Below the pieces are notes generated by a model. The model did no database searches and was not told the DNA's origin. It worked only from the letters and a program-made list of their open reading frames with translations. This document shows, piece after piece, positions 10,001-19,200 of a stretch of DNA of 64,000 bases; the first letter of the stretch is position 1, and each line of letters starts with the position of its first letter. The position numbers and the translations under genes are program-made. The stretch comes from Flavobacteriaceae bacterium (lineage in GTDB: Bacteria; Bacteroidota; Bacteroidia; Flavobacteriales; Flavobacteriaceae): assembly GCA_026709415.1 (NCBI GenBank), contig JAPOSZ010000032.1:124001-188000 (forward strand), in the 5' to 3' direction.

Positions 10001-11743
10001 GATGTTGGAAATTGGGATGTGGGCCAGGTCACGGACATGGCAGGAATGTTTCGATGGGCGACTTCATTTAATCAAGACATTGGTCGTTGGGATGTGAGCC
10101 AAGTTATGGACATGTGGAGCATGTTTCGGGATGCCCATTCGTTTAATCATGATCTTTCCAACTGGCAGGTGGATAAGGTGCGGTCATATGAATATTTTTT
10201 AACCAATGCCAATGAAGAATGGCGGTTATCCGCTCCCTCGAGACTTCCCAAATTATCTGGTTTGTTCAGAAGAGTGGCATGTGGTGATCTTAAAAACCCG
10301 CTGTATTTAGATGATAATGGCATCACAGTCAAGAGCCATCCATGTGTTGATCAAACATTAATAGGGACAACATGGCCGATGGATGTGGGAGACGGTAGAG
10401 GAACGGCCGATTTTAAAATTGTCGATGAAGCGATGCTACGACAAATGGTTGAAGATGGTGAGAATGTAGAACATGTCGTCACAACGTTTGTCACCAATAT
10501 GTTTCAGATGTTTTCCGGTGCTGAATCATTCAATCAAGACATTGGTTCATGGGACGTGAGTCACGTCACCGATATGAGTTGGATGTTTAGAAGAGCTAGG
10601 TCGTTTAATCAAGCTATTGGGGAGTGGGATGTGAGTCAAGTCACCAATATGAGCCAAATGTTTTGGAATGCTGAATCATTCAACCAAGCTATTGGGGAGT
10701 GGGATGTGAGTCAAGTCACCAATATGAGCCAAATGTTTTGGAATGCTGAATCATTCAACCAAGCTATTGGGGAGTGGGATGTGAGTCAAGTCACCGATAT
10801 GAGTTGGATGTTTCAGGCGGCTACTTTATTCAACCAAGCTATTGAGGAGTGGGATGTGAGTCAAGTCACCGATATGAGCGGAATGTTTTTTTCCGCTAGT
10901 GTATTCAACCAAGACATTGGTTCATGGGATGTGAGTCAAGTCACCGATATGCAGTGGATGTTTGCAGATGCTAGGTCGTTTAATCAAGACATTAGTTCGT
11001 GGGATGTCAGTCAAGTCACCAATATGAGCCAAATGTTTTATTCTGCATCTTCATTTAATCAAGACATTGGTGATTGGGATGTCAGTCAAGTGATTAATAG
11101 GGAAGGCATGTTCAATTACGCTAACTCATTCAATTTGAGTTATGTAAGTGCTTGGCCAGAACCAATCACTAAAGATGAAACAGAAAACGAAAATGATGCT
11201 GAATTGGGTTGGGATACCTTTTTAGATACCGACCCTATTTATTCTAACATTGTATGGAATGATTTTGAATCGTATCTCCATGCGTTTATAGCGGATGCTA
11301 AAAGATATGGGCTTGATTTATCCCATATTGATACCAAAGATTATGAATTTGAAGTGGTTGAAAACCATACACGCTCACGTGCCTATGCTTTTCATATTTG
11401 TTCTGATAAGATAGGAGTTGGATTTAAAAAGGATTATTGGGAAAACGGATCAAGAAGAAATTTATTGGGTACAATGTGGCATGAATTTGGCCATACCATG
11501 CTTGGATTAGTTCATCTCTGTCAATCTGGACACATCATGTCTGGAAGACATAACAATGATTGTCAGTTGCCGTTAGAGGATACCGATAGGGATAAGCAAC
11601 ACCCTCGAGATAATGATGTTGAACACTGGCCAGATCGAGTCAAAGATATGTTTACGGGAAAATATCAAGTCAAATATTCATGCCGAAATAGGAGAGGCGG
11701 AGATGTTATCCATTGTGATTTAGATTCTCACAATCATGAATAA
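7022..11743 (+). CDS. Giant BspA/DUF285-repeat surface lipoprotein with C-terminal metzincin-like domain
   Basis: Up to 1573 residues. A hydrophobic segment ending FFSC followed by SDDG suggests a lipoprotein signal, so ATG 7175 or GTG 7166 may be the true start; both follow a purine-rich stretch. About residues 83-460 hold five InlB-B-type repeats alternating between two subtypes, with paired cysteines. Three near-identical linker modules (LYFDENEITVKSHP type, then DEAMLRQMV) each precede a block of 25-residue repeats with consensus FNQDIGSWDVSxVTDMxxMF: about ten, seven and eight copies. The last 190 residues contain HEFGHTMLGLVH at 1487-1498, a perfect HExxHxxGxxH zinc motif, and GHIMSG, which could be the Met-turn. 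The likely role is a cell-surface adhesin or protease anchored in the outer membrane. Base composition looks richer in G+C than the neighbours. Confidence 0.85.
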   Translation: MKCEMILLLSIEFNPTTEGLFFLSNSNKLVHLKHFLNRYSKAFGIKEGVLFMLGIFLVFFSCSDDGIPELPSPPMALPSPPIPINYIITTHAEEGGSISANQTIESGKTVSVTATPHEHYQFKAWTGDCGTFSNDVLAIRFTATKHCQITAVFEKIVYAITATATQGGSVTDSSAIDAVHGQTVTLTAVAKENFVFGQWTVDPDADCPTLEEATSPEVTFTVEGHCTLQAVFMKVPRTVTTSVGQGGSITPTTIVEHGQEVSIAVESEKGYQLKEWQGDCGDFSREDLEIRFEVTKDCTLSALFEKITYTITATASEGGSITDQTEVRRTHGQTVTLTALAKENFVFGQWQVVEGSQCPNLQDAMSPSITIMVEGHCQLQAMFMKAPRTITTSIAEGASITPSTVIEHGQEMLIAIDLEEGYEFKAWMGDCGEFSNETSTIRFIVRKDCKMEAILEKINPLKGTPLYFDENEITVKSHPWGENLIGETWNINFFDGKGVVEVTLVDEAMLRQMVNDGENVENVVTTFITDMGAEYGERTKSGLFQEQSDFNQDISSWDVSQVTDMQWMFSYATSFNQDIGDWDVSNVSYMGGMFEGASSFNQDIGSWDVSHVTNMSYMFFSASVFNQDIGSWDVSQVTDMQWMFRYATSFNQDIGSWDVSQVTDMQSMFRYATSFNQDIGSWDVSHVTNMSWMFSGASSFNQDIGSWDVSHVTNMSWMFSGASSFNQDIGSWDVSHVYHMGRMFQDATSFNQDIGEWDVSSVIDMREMFQNAVTFNQDISQWNFHDSVDRSDMFRGATSYENNIDSNIFEGTLLTLDDNGMTIKVRDGIKPEEAIGQSFRLEIGREFPKKQVDFLIVDEAMLREMVANRDENIAYAVTTFVEDMSSLFAKTKTFNSQIGAWDATNAQDLIWSGVGWLPGIGSWDVSNVTDMRAMFYYATHFNQPIGAWDTSSVTDMSQMFYAAEKFNQPIGEWDVGQVTDMNAMFYQASSFNQDVGNWDVGQVTDMAGMFRWATSFNQDIGRWDVSQVMDMWSMFRDAHSFNHDLSNWQVDKVRSYEYFLTNANEEWRLSAPSRLPKLSGLFRRVACGDLKNPLYLDDNGITVKSHPCVDQTLIGTTWPMDVGDGRGTADFKIVDEAMLRQMVEDGENVEHVVTTFVTNMFQMFSGAESFNQDIGSWDVSHVTDMSWMFRRARSFNQAIGEWDVSQVTNMSQMFWNAESFNQAIGEWDVSQVTNMSQMFWNAESFNQAIGEWDVSQVTDMSWMFQAATLFNQAIEEWDVSQVTDMSGMFFSASVFNQDIGSWDVSQVTDMQWMFADARSFNQDISSWDVSQVTNMSQMFYSASSFNQDIGDWDVSQVINREGMFNYANSFNLSYVSAWPEPITKDETENENDAELGWDTFLDTDPIYSNIVWNDFESYLHAFIADAKRYGLDLSHIDTKDYEFEVVENHTRSRAYAFHICSDKIGVGFKKDYWENGSRRNLLGTMWHEFGHTMLGLVHLCQSGHIMSGRHNNDCQLPLEDTDRDKQHPRDNDVEHWPDRVKDMFTGKYQVKYSCRNRRGGDVIHCDLDSHNHE
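8674..9423 (+). repeat. DUF285 repeat block 1 (about ten 75-bp units)
   Basis: Tandem coding repeats of 75 bases (25 residues). The units at 9061-9135 and 9136-9210 are identical, and 8911-8985 and 8986-9060 differ by one base, which points to recent duplication by slippage or recombination. Confidence 0.9.
9700..10200 (+). repeat. DUF285 repeat block 2 (about seven units)
   Basis: Seven 25-residue units with more divergence than the other blocks; the first and last are degenerate. Variants with FNQPIG and WDVGQV mark this block as older or under different selection. Confidence 0.85.
10525..11130 (+). repeat. DUF285 repeat block 3 (about eight units)
   Basis: Eight 25-residue units. The copies at 10621-10695 and 10696-10770 are identical over all 75 bases. 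Several units use FNQAIGEW, a variant hardly seen in block 1. Confidence 0.88.
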
Positions 11744-11865
11744 AATTCATAAACCATACTCAGTGTTTGATTTAACAAGAATAGGAAAGAACTAAATTTT
11801 CATTTAGTAATAGCCAAACAAAATTTATTATATCCATGTTTTTATGAATTAATATTCGACAAAAA

Positions 11866-11892
11866 GTATACAACTTTCTTGGAAATGTATAC
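11866..11892. promoter_or_regulatory. Paired GTATAC hexamers, possible operator
   Basis: Two palindromic GTATAC hexamers (11866-11871 and 11887-11892) lie 21 bases apart, two helical turns, in the intergenic space 55-80 bases before the SDR gene. This spacing suits a dimeric or AraC-type regulator, and an AraC gene ends the cluster. It is inference from pattern only. Confidence 0.25.
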
Positions 11893-11946
11893 TGCTAATT
11901 GATTTATTAAAATCAATTTTGCATCATCATTAATTTAATATGAATC

Positions 11947-12762
11947 ATGAGTAAAACCATTTTAATCACAGGGGCTAGTAGTGGCATTGGAAAAGCTACG
12001 GCTAAGTACTTCAATGGCAAAGACTGGAATGTCATTGCTAGTATGCGTTCTCCTGAAAAGGAACAAGAATTAAATCAGCTAGATCATGTTTTGGTCAGTC
12101 AATTAGATGTTACGGACTTGGATTCGATTGCTAAAACCATAAAAGAGGGCATTGAAAAATTTGAGAAAATTGATGTGCTTCTCAATAATGCTGGATATGG
12201 AGCCTATGGACCGCTTGAAGTCTTTCCACGGGAAAATATCATCAAACAATTCAATACCAATGTGATTGGATTACTGGATGTCACCAGAGCAATTCTTCCT
12301 CACCTAAGACAAAATAAATCTGGTCGGATCATCAATATTTCTTCAATTGGTGGCAAAATGACGTTTCCTTTAGGGAGCTTGTATCATGGAACCAAGTTTG
12401 CTGTTGAAGGTATTTCAGAATCTCTTTCATTTGAGCTAGAAGGTTTGGGAATACAGGTCAAGATTGTGGAACCCGGCATGATTGCAACGGATTTTAGTGG
12501 GCGATCATTTGATTTTCAGCACAACCCTGAATTGACGGATTATCAACCCATCGTTGATGGTTTGATGAAAAGTATGGCTTCGAATTCGACTCCATCTTCT
12601 CCACCAGAATTAGTGGCCGAAGTGATATACAAAGCGGCAACGGAGGATTCCAATCAAATGCGTTATCGAGCGGGGGCAGACGCTGAGCAAATATTAGATG
12701 CTCGAAAACAACTTAATGAAGATGACTTCATTCAAAATATTAAAAATCAATTTAAACTATAA
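11947..12762 (+). CDS. SDR-family oxidoreductase
   Basis: A 271-residue classical short-chain dehydrogenase. The NAD(P)-binding motif GASSGIGKA is at residues 9-17, NNAGYG at about 80, the catalytic serine in ISSIGG at about 138, and YHGTK at about 150-154. NAD(P)H use is expected; the substrate is unknown. It is the first gene of a same-strand cluster with an SRPBCC lipoprotein (3 bases later), an exported SDR fusion and an AraC regulator, which suggests one pathway. The C-terminal part resembles the SDR half of the fusion protein, so the two SDRs may be paralogues. Confidence 0.88.
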   Translation: MSKTILITGASSGIGKATAKYFNGKDWNVIASMRSPEKEQELNQLDHVLVSQLDVTDLDSIAKTIKEGIEKFEKIDVLLNNAGYGAYGPLEVFPRENIIKQFNTNVIGLLDVTRAILPHLRQNKSGRIINISSIGGKMTFPLGSLYHGTKFAVEGISESLSFELEGLGIQVKIVEPGMIATDFSGRSFDFQHNPELTDYQPIVDGLMKSMASNSTPSSPPELVAEVIYKAATEDSNQMRYRAGADAEQILDARKQLNEDDFIQNIKNQFKL

Positions 12763-12765
12763 AAA

Positions 12766-13344
12766 ATGAAAACGTTTATTAAACTTTTTTTATCATTAGG
12801 GATTCTTTCTACATTCCTTATCTCATGTAGCGAAGATGATGAATTTATGCCATGTCCGGCCAAAGCCGAGTCAGGTAATATCACAAGTCGTGAAGACGGA
12901 TCTGCAGGGGTGTATACCTCTATTGTGATCAATGCTAGACCAGAGCAAGTTTGGGAAGTATTGACCGACTTTAGTACGATGCCTAATTGGAGTTCTTCTT
13001 TTCAAGGATTACAAGGCGATCCTTCTGACGGTGTACAAGCTAATGCTTTATTTTTAGTAGAAGGAAATCCAGCCCCAGTCTCATTCCCACATCGGTTAAT
13101 TTGGGAAGAAGGAAAACGATTTGGTTGGTCGGATCCAATTTTATTTGCCCCTGGCGTGGTGGATTATCACCTTTATGTTGTTGAGCCCTGTGGCGATCAA
13201 ACGCTTTTTATACAAACCGATAACTTTACTGGAACAGATGAAATGTTTTCTCCTCAGGTTCTAGCCACTATCCTCTTAGGTGGTTACCAAACGTTTAATC
13301 GAGAATTAAAAGCTGAAGTGGAAAGAAGGTTTGCAAATCCTTAA
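12766..13344 (+). CDS. SRPBCC (START-like) domain lipoprotein
   Basis: A 192-residue protein with a lipoprotein signal: basic start, hydrophobic core and FLISCSEDD, placing the lipidated cysteine at residue 21. The mature part reads as a polyketide cyclase/START-like fold, with INARPEQVWEVLTDFSTMPNW near residue 50-70, the usual opening of that family, and a hydrophobic-ligand pocket is expected. It starts 3 bases after the SDR stop and ends 2 bases before the next gene, so translation is probably coupled. A role in binding a hydrophobic substrate for the neighbouring SDRs is plausible but unproven. Confidence 0.8.
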   Translation: MKTFIKLFLSLGILSTFLISCSEDDEFMPCPAKAESGNITSREDGSAGVYTSIVINARPEQVWEVLTDFSTMPNWSSSFQGLQGDPSDGVQANALFLVEGNPAPVSFPHRLIWEEGKRFGWSDPILFAPGVVDYHLYVVEPCGDQTLFIQTDNFTGTDEMFSPQVLATILLGGYQTFNRELKAEVERRFANP

Positions 13345-13346
13345 CC

Positions 13347-15251
13347 ATGAAAAAAGCCTGCTTTTTATTACTCAGTTCTTTATTAGCCATTCGTGGACTG
13401 GTTTCACAAGATTTAGTATACCAAAATATAGAACATAGCAAAGATGCTGAACTCCTGTTTGAAACCTCATTGGAAATCACCCAAGTAGAATCTTTCGGCG
13501 TGAATCCAGCCGAAATCTTTACCACACCAAATCTCATTCCTCCTTTGGGACTGCGCATCAATACGAGTTATGAAGGTTCTACTGATGGCGATATCAGTGG
13601 ACAATTGGCATTGACGGATTATGGGACCATCATGCCTTATGGTCTTTTAAAATTTGAAGGTTTGGGGAGCATCAAAACCAAAGATGGAGCCACCATTTCG
13701 GTTCGAAGTAGAGGAGAAATTCAACCGACGCAAGCTCTAATAGCTCCTTTTGGTGGAACGGCCCAGTTGGTGACACATCATCCTAATTACAAACACCTCA
13801 ATGAATTATTCATCTATACTTCAGGTCTGATTGATCGATCAAAAAACACACTCATTCTGAAATTTTATGGGCTTGAAAATAACCCCTTTGGTGAACATGA
13901 TCCCTATGCCCGAAATTTAAACATCGATTATACGAACTTTCCTTTTAATGCCAAAAGCATAGAAGAAGACCCTAGAGCCACTTTGGTCTATGAAGTCAAT
14001 GCCAATCCCACTGGAATTGAAACGTTTGGCGTGGATATCGATAAAGTATTTAGCGGTCAAGAAGAAACTCCAAAAAACGGACTTCGGATGGATGTCCCCT
14101 TTACCGGTACCGTATCTGGAGGAGAAATCGATGGCGTCATTTCCGGTGTTGATTATATCACGGTTTTACCTAATGGGAATACGGTGGTTGATGTTCATGG
14201 AATCATAGAAGCTGATTCAGGTGAAAAAATAGCTTTAAAAGTTGATGGGATCATGACTCCTACTGAAGAACAGGGTGTTTATGAGTTCTATGAAACATTG
14301 AATTTGCAAAGCACTTCAGAAAAATTCAACTACTTAAACAACCAATACTTTATTGGTATTGGAACGACTAATGAAATGGGACTGAATATCAATGTAAGAA
14401 TCTATCGTTTTGATAAAAATCCATTAACTATCAAGCCTCAAGTGGTTTTAATCACTGGGACCGCCTATGGCATGGGCAAAGCGCATGCGGAGCGTTTGAT
14501 TAAAGAAGGACATATCGTTTATGGAGGGGATAAGGAAAATGAAGCCAATCAATACCTTAACGAAATGGGGGGACATGCACTCCAGATGGATGTGACCAAC
14601 CAACAAGAAGTGGTGAATGGGGTTGCTAAAATCATGGAGGAGCATGGACGCATTGATGTATTAGTGAATAATGCAGGCTATGGATTGTATGGGCCCGTAG
14701 AAGAAGTGACTTTGGAAGATGCCATCGCACAATTTGATGTTAATTTATTTGGCGTGGCAAGAGTCACTAAAGAAGTCTTACCACACATGCGAAACCAAAG
14801 GTCTGGAAAAATTATTAACATCACCTCAATGGGTGGGGAAATTTACACGGGTCTTGGTGCCTGGTATCATGCCACCAAGCATGCTCTTGAGGGATGGAGT
14901 GATTGTTTGAGATTAGAAGTTAGAGAATTCGATATTGATGTGGTGGTTGTCCAACCAGGCATTATCAATACTAATTTTTATAATACCATGTTTGAGTCGG
15001 TCAATAAATATGCTGTTGGAACAAATTATGGCCATATGTTTGAATTGATGTACCAAGGGGCTGAAAACATCACCGTGATGTCTCAACCTCAAGAAATATC
15101 TGAAGTCATCAATGAAATTGTTGAAAGCGTTACTCCAAAAACCAGATATCTGTATGGATTTTTAGCCAAAACTTGGGTGGATTACCGTCGGCAGTTTGGA
15201 GACGAAGCTTATGATGATTTATTATTGGGAGTCGCTAGTGATCGCCATTAA
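13347..15251 (+). CDS. Exported fusion: two DUF3237-like domains plus SDR oxidoreductase
   Basis: A 634-residue protein. A signal peptide (about residues 1-20, ending LVSQ) is followed by two related beta-rich domains (about 25-185 and 205-355). Each has a GLR...G.I.G...DY...P.G pattern and a DG..I.....G segment as in DUF3237. From about residue 364 there is a complete SDR: ITGTAYGMGKAHA, NNAGYGLYG, the catalytic serine in ITSMGG and YHATK. If exported, the SDR would act in the periplasm, where NAD(P) is scarce, which is unusual. It follows the SRPBCC lipoprotein by two bases. DUF3237 is my best reading of the front half, not a proven match. Confidence 0.75.
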   Translation: MKKACFLLLSSLLAIRGLVSQDLVYQNIEHSKDAELLFETSLEITQVESFGVNPAEIFTTPNLIPPLGLRINTSYEGSTDGDISGQLALTDYGTIMPYGLLKFEGLGSIKTKDGATISVRSRGEIQPTQALIAPFGGTAQLVTHHPNYKHLNELFIYTSGLIDRSKNTLILKFYGLENNPFGEHDPYARNLNIDYTNFPFNAKSIEEDPRATLVYEVNANPTGIETFGVDIDKVFSGQEETPKNGLRMDVPFTGTVSGGEIDGVISGVDYITVLPNGNTVVDVHGIIEADSGEKIALKVDGIMTPTEEQGVYEFYETLNLQSTSEKFNYLNNQYFIGIGTTNEMGLNINVRIYRFDKNPLTIKPQVVLITGTAYGMGKAHAERLIKEGHIVYGGDKENEANQYLNEMGGHALQMDVTNQQEVVNGVAKIMEEHGRIDVLVNNAGYGLYGPVEEVTLEDAIAQFDVNLFGVARVTKEVLPHMRNQRSGKIINITSMGGEIYTGLGAWYHATKHALEGWSDCLRLEVREFDIDVVVVQPGIINTNFYNTMFESVNKYAVGTNYGHMFELMYQGAENITVMSQPQEISEVINEIVESVTPKTRYLYGFLAKTWVDYRRQFGDEAYDDLLLGVASDRH

Positions 15252-15288
15252 ATCTTGATCAGAAACGAAGTAATGGATCATTAAAACC

Positions 15289-16185
15289 ATGAAAGAAATA
15301 GCTATGGAAATCAAATCAATCAATCAAATTCATCAAGCCTATGGACTAGATAAACCGACTAATCCATTGATTAGTATTATCGATATGAAGCACTTTGTGG
15401 TTAAGGAGGAATGGTTAAATGTCAAGTTTACCAATTCATTTTATTGTGTGTTCTTAAAAGATAGCAGTTGTGGATTAGATTACGGTCGGAACACCTATGA
15501 TTTTGATGAAGGGGTGTTGAGTTTTATGGCACCTGGTCAGGTTTATTCGGTAAAATCGAAACCCGATCGAAAGATCAAAGGATGGATGTTGTATTTTCAT
15601 CCGGAACTCATAAGAAATACCACTTTAGGTAAAGAAATTGATCGATATGGTTTTTTTTCTTATCAAGTTCATGAAGCCCTTCATTTATCTCAGCAAGAAC
15701 AATCGGCTGTAACCGATTGTATCAAAGTGATCAAACAAGAAATATTGGAACGTATTGATCGGCATAGTAATACGGTGGTGGTATCGGCATTGGGTCTCTT
15801 GTTGAATTTATGTCGTCGATTTTATGAAAGGCAGTTCAATACAAGATCATCATCAAATAAAGATGTTCTATCTCAAGTCGAATCTAGTTTAAAGAAATTC
15901 TATCATTCAGATCAAAGTGGATTACCAACGGTGAGTTACCTGGCTAAAAAAGTGCATTTATCACCGGGTTATTTGAGTGATTTACTGAGAAATGAAACGG
16001 GTAAAAGTGCCAAAGAACACATCAACTTATTCATCATTGACAAAGCCAAAACGGTACTATTGAATAGTAATGCCACTGTCAGTGAAATCGCTTATGGACT
16101 GGGCTATGAATACCCACAACACTTTAGTAAAATTTTTAAATTAAAGACTGGAATGAGCCCTGGTAGTTATCGAAAAGTAAATTAA
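15289..16185 (+). CDS. AraC-family transcriptional regulator
   Basis: A 298-residue protein with an N-terminal cupin-like sensor region and a C-terminal double helix-turn-helix (about residues 200-296: VHLSPGYLSDLLRN, then SEIAYGLGYEYPQHFSKIFK and the closing GMSPGSYRK). ATG 15304 is an alternative start. Many close relatives sit beside an SDR they regulate, which fits its position 37 bases after the SDR fusion gene. It is the likely local regulator of the cluster from 11947. Confidence 0.88.
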   Translation: MKEIAMEIKSINQIHQAYGLDKPTNPLISIIDMKHFVVKEEWLNVKFTNSFYCVFLKDSSCGLDYGRNTYDFDEGVLSFMAPGQVYSVKSKPDRKIKGWMLYFHPELIRNTTLGKEIDRYGFFSYQVHEALHLSQQEQSAVTDCIKVIKQEILERIDRHSNTVVVSALGLLLNLCRRFYERQFNTRSSSNKDVLSQVESSLKKFYHSDQSGLPTVSYLAKKVHLSPGYLSDLLRNETGKSAKEHINLFIIDKAKTVLLNSNATVSEIAYGLGYEYPQHFSKIFKLKTGMSPGSYRKVN

Positions 16186-16268
16186 AACTAAAAAAGTAAA
16201 ATCCAATATTAATGAATTTCATGCCTTGACATAACTGTGTTTTTATGTTGGAATGTATTTAAAACCAT

Positions 16269-19200
16269 TCAGACCCGTTCAATTTGATCGATCAAATCTT
16301 GAGTTAAATGAGGTTTTAAACCTTCAAAAAAATCAGCAAAGACAAGAAACTGATTATCATTTATGAAATGATTCCATAAGTCGATAAATTTTTCTAGTCC
16401 CAAATGATTGATGATGTGATACATGGTTACCACCCCTTTACTTTGTTCTAAATACGCCATCCCATCTGCGAATAATAATGGAGGTTCATTATTGGGTTCA
16501 TCATTTTTTTCTTTAGCATAATATTGCCATTTTTTCTCAAGTAGATAATCTGCTGCGGCTTGGTTATTGTTAGCAATGGCCAAAAGTGCCAATCCACCTG
16601 GTATGGCTTGGGTTAATATTTCAGCCCCTTGCACATTGGCAATATTGGAGTTAGCTAAAACCCAGTGTTTAAAAAGGCTACTATAAACAGTAAAAGTTAG
16701 ATAACTTTCTTCCTCATGACTAGCCGTATCGGCATACCAACCTTCTTTTTCAGAAATGGCAATAGCGTTTGGAAAAACATAAATAGGATCTTGGTAAAAT
16801 GGAATTTCTACTAATCGTACTTGTGAATAGGGAAAATGCCCTAAGTATTTATTGACAAATCCAATACCACCGTGTAATGCGTTTTGATAGATTTCTATAT
16901 TAAATGAATGATTGTCAAAATAAAGTATCTCTGTGGCAACATTTTCTTTTTGCCCTATTTTTTTTGAATAGTGACCAGAACCCAAATACCAATTCATGCT
17001 TTCATACTGCTCTAATTCATAAATATGAGTTGTTTTATCATCTTGTTTTATTTCTTCAATACGCCTCCCTGGAGCAATTGGTATTTGACCATCATTGGTG
17101 GTGATAGCGATGGTTCCTTTAAATGCATTAGAATCTTCAGCCAATAGATGCGTATTACGTTGTTTTATGTTGTTGATACCAGCTTTTCTAGAAGTAATAG
17201 GCGTTAACCCAAACGATTCTCTTTTTCTATTTTCGTCTAATTCTTTGTCAGATTGATATCCTATGGATGGTAAATATTCTTTCACTTGCCCGAAGGAGGC
17301 TTTAAAAATCAAATCAGCTTGTGGTTCGTTGCCACTCTGAGAAAACCCGGTATACTGTTTTTTACCAGTGAATCGTACCAGTAAACTATCATTTGGTTCT
17401 AATGGAGGCGAAATAACATATGTAGATAAGAAGTGGCTCTTGTCTTTCCAAGAAAAATTCAGTTCATAATCAGAATCAACTACTTCACTTTCCATTGTGG
17501 TTTGACGGTTTGTGTTTAAATAAAGCGTATCAATGGGTTTGGAACTTAAATTGATTAGTGTGGCATTAGCACTATAATCAACCGTCCTATTTTGAGGTTT
17601 AAATTCAAACTCCAAATCTAGTCCTCCATAAATAGGTTGCGGTAAATCAGAAATGTAGCTATATGTTTTTTCATACAATGCCGATAATTTTTCTTCTTTG
17701 GAGCTCAATAAAAAATTTCCTTTGTTGTTGACATTGGTGATGATAAAGGATTGCAGAATAAAAAACCCTATCAAAGCAATGACTGGGATGATTTTACCGA
17801 TGGGATTTAATTGTCGATCCGAAAGTTTTAACTTTTTTGACCAGTCTCGTATCACCCCTCGCTTCCATAGATAAATGCTACTAAATACCATGAATATGCT
17901 CAAACATATCCACATCAAAAAATACCAAGGGGCAGAAACTTTCCAAATACTATAACCTGTTAATTCAGAATAATCTTCTATCCCTGGCACAAATCCAAAA
18001 GCAAATCTAGATTGTTCCGCTAATTCCAATTCAAAGGCAATGATGATAACAAAGAAAATCCCCACACTCAAGACATGAGTAATCATTCGATTGGCGGTAA
18101 GACCGGCTATGAAAAACACTAGCGTGATCATGATGACATAGGTTAACCAACCCATGTTGTATCCAAATAAATCACTAACAAATAGACCTATATCAATCAG
18201 TTGAATGCCCCCTTTGAGAATTTGTGTTGCCACGCCAAGAAAGACAAAGAGAAAGGCCATGACAAATGCCACACCACACATAGCAAAATACTTTGATAGT
18301 TGGGTTACCCACACAGGTACCGGAAGGGTATCTGAAATTTTGTAAAAGCCAACCGTTCTTTCTTTAAAAAATAATTCCCCCGCCCATACCATCAATAATA
18401 TCATGATAAATACGCCGAAAGAAAGCCTAAAAAAAGTCATCGTCGATGTTAATGGCAGAGTTGGTCCGATATAGTATTGAGCGTTCCAAAGTAGATTTTG
18501 GAGTGTGATCATCAATAAAATAATGGCTATAATTATTTTAAAGGAAGCCGGCCTTACAATATTTTTGAATTCTAAATTGGCTAATGAAAACAGTTTTTTT
18601 ACATATTCAGAAAGATTATAGGAGACTTTGGGTTTTGGCAATTTCACTAAGGATGGAGAAGGTGTACCCTGATTTAACGATGCTTGAGTTGAAGATTGTT
18701 TTGTTTTTAAACCACGAAACATTCGTTTATAGGTAAACGTTCGATAAGACCAAAGAAAAAGAAATACAGCAACAACAAACCATATCAGTCGGTTGGTCAT
18801 AAGATGACTAGATAGGGGTAAATAAGCAGTGTTTTTTTCGATACCTGTCATGGTGTTATTGACTTGTTCAGTCCCCACATAACCAAAAGGATCGGCAAGA
18901 ACGTGAATCAACTTTATTCCAGAAGCTTCTGAGACTGTTTGTGCCACTAAAAAGAGCATCACGGCAGCAAAAATGCCCAGATACCCCAAAGCCATTCTTT
19001 TTGAGAGTATAACCCCTGCTAGTATGATAGCGGTTAATAAAAAAATATTAGGCATTAAAAGCACAACAAAACCATGGAAGAGTTGTCCGATGGGTTGAGG
19101 TCCAAAACGGGAAGGTTCTCCAATACCCGAATAGGGAACCAATAGCATTCCCAAAACATATCCTAATGCAAGAATGACATTATAGACATAAGAAGAAAAA

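Noticed and set aside
8674-11130. CRISPR array
   Set aside because: The 75-base repeats are contiguous, in frame and code for DUF285 units; there are no unique spacers.
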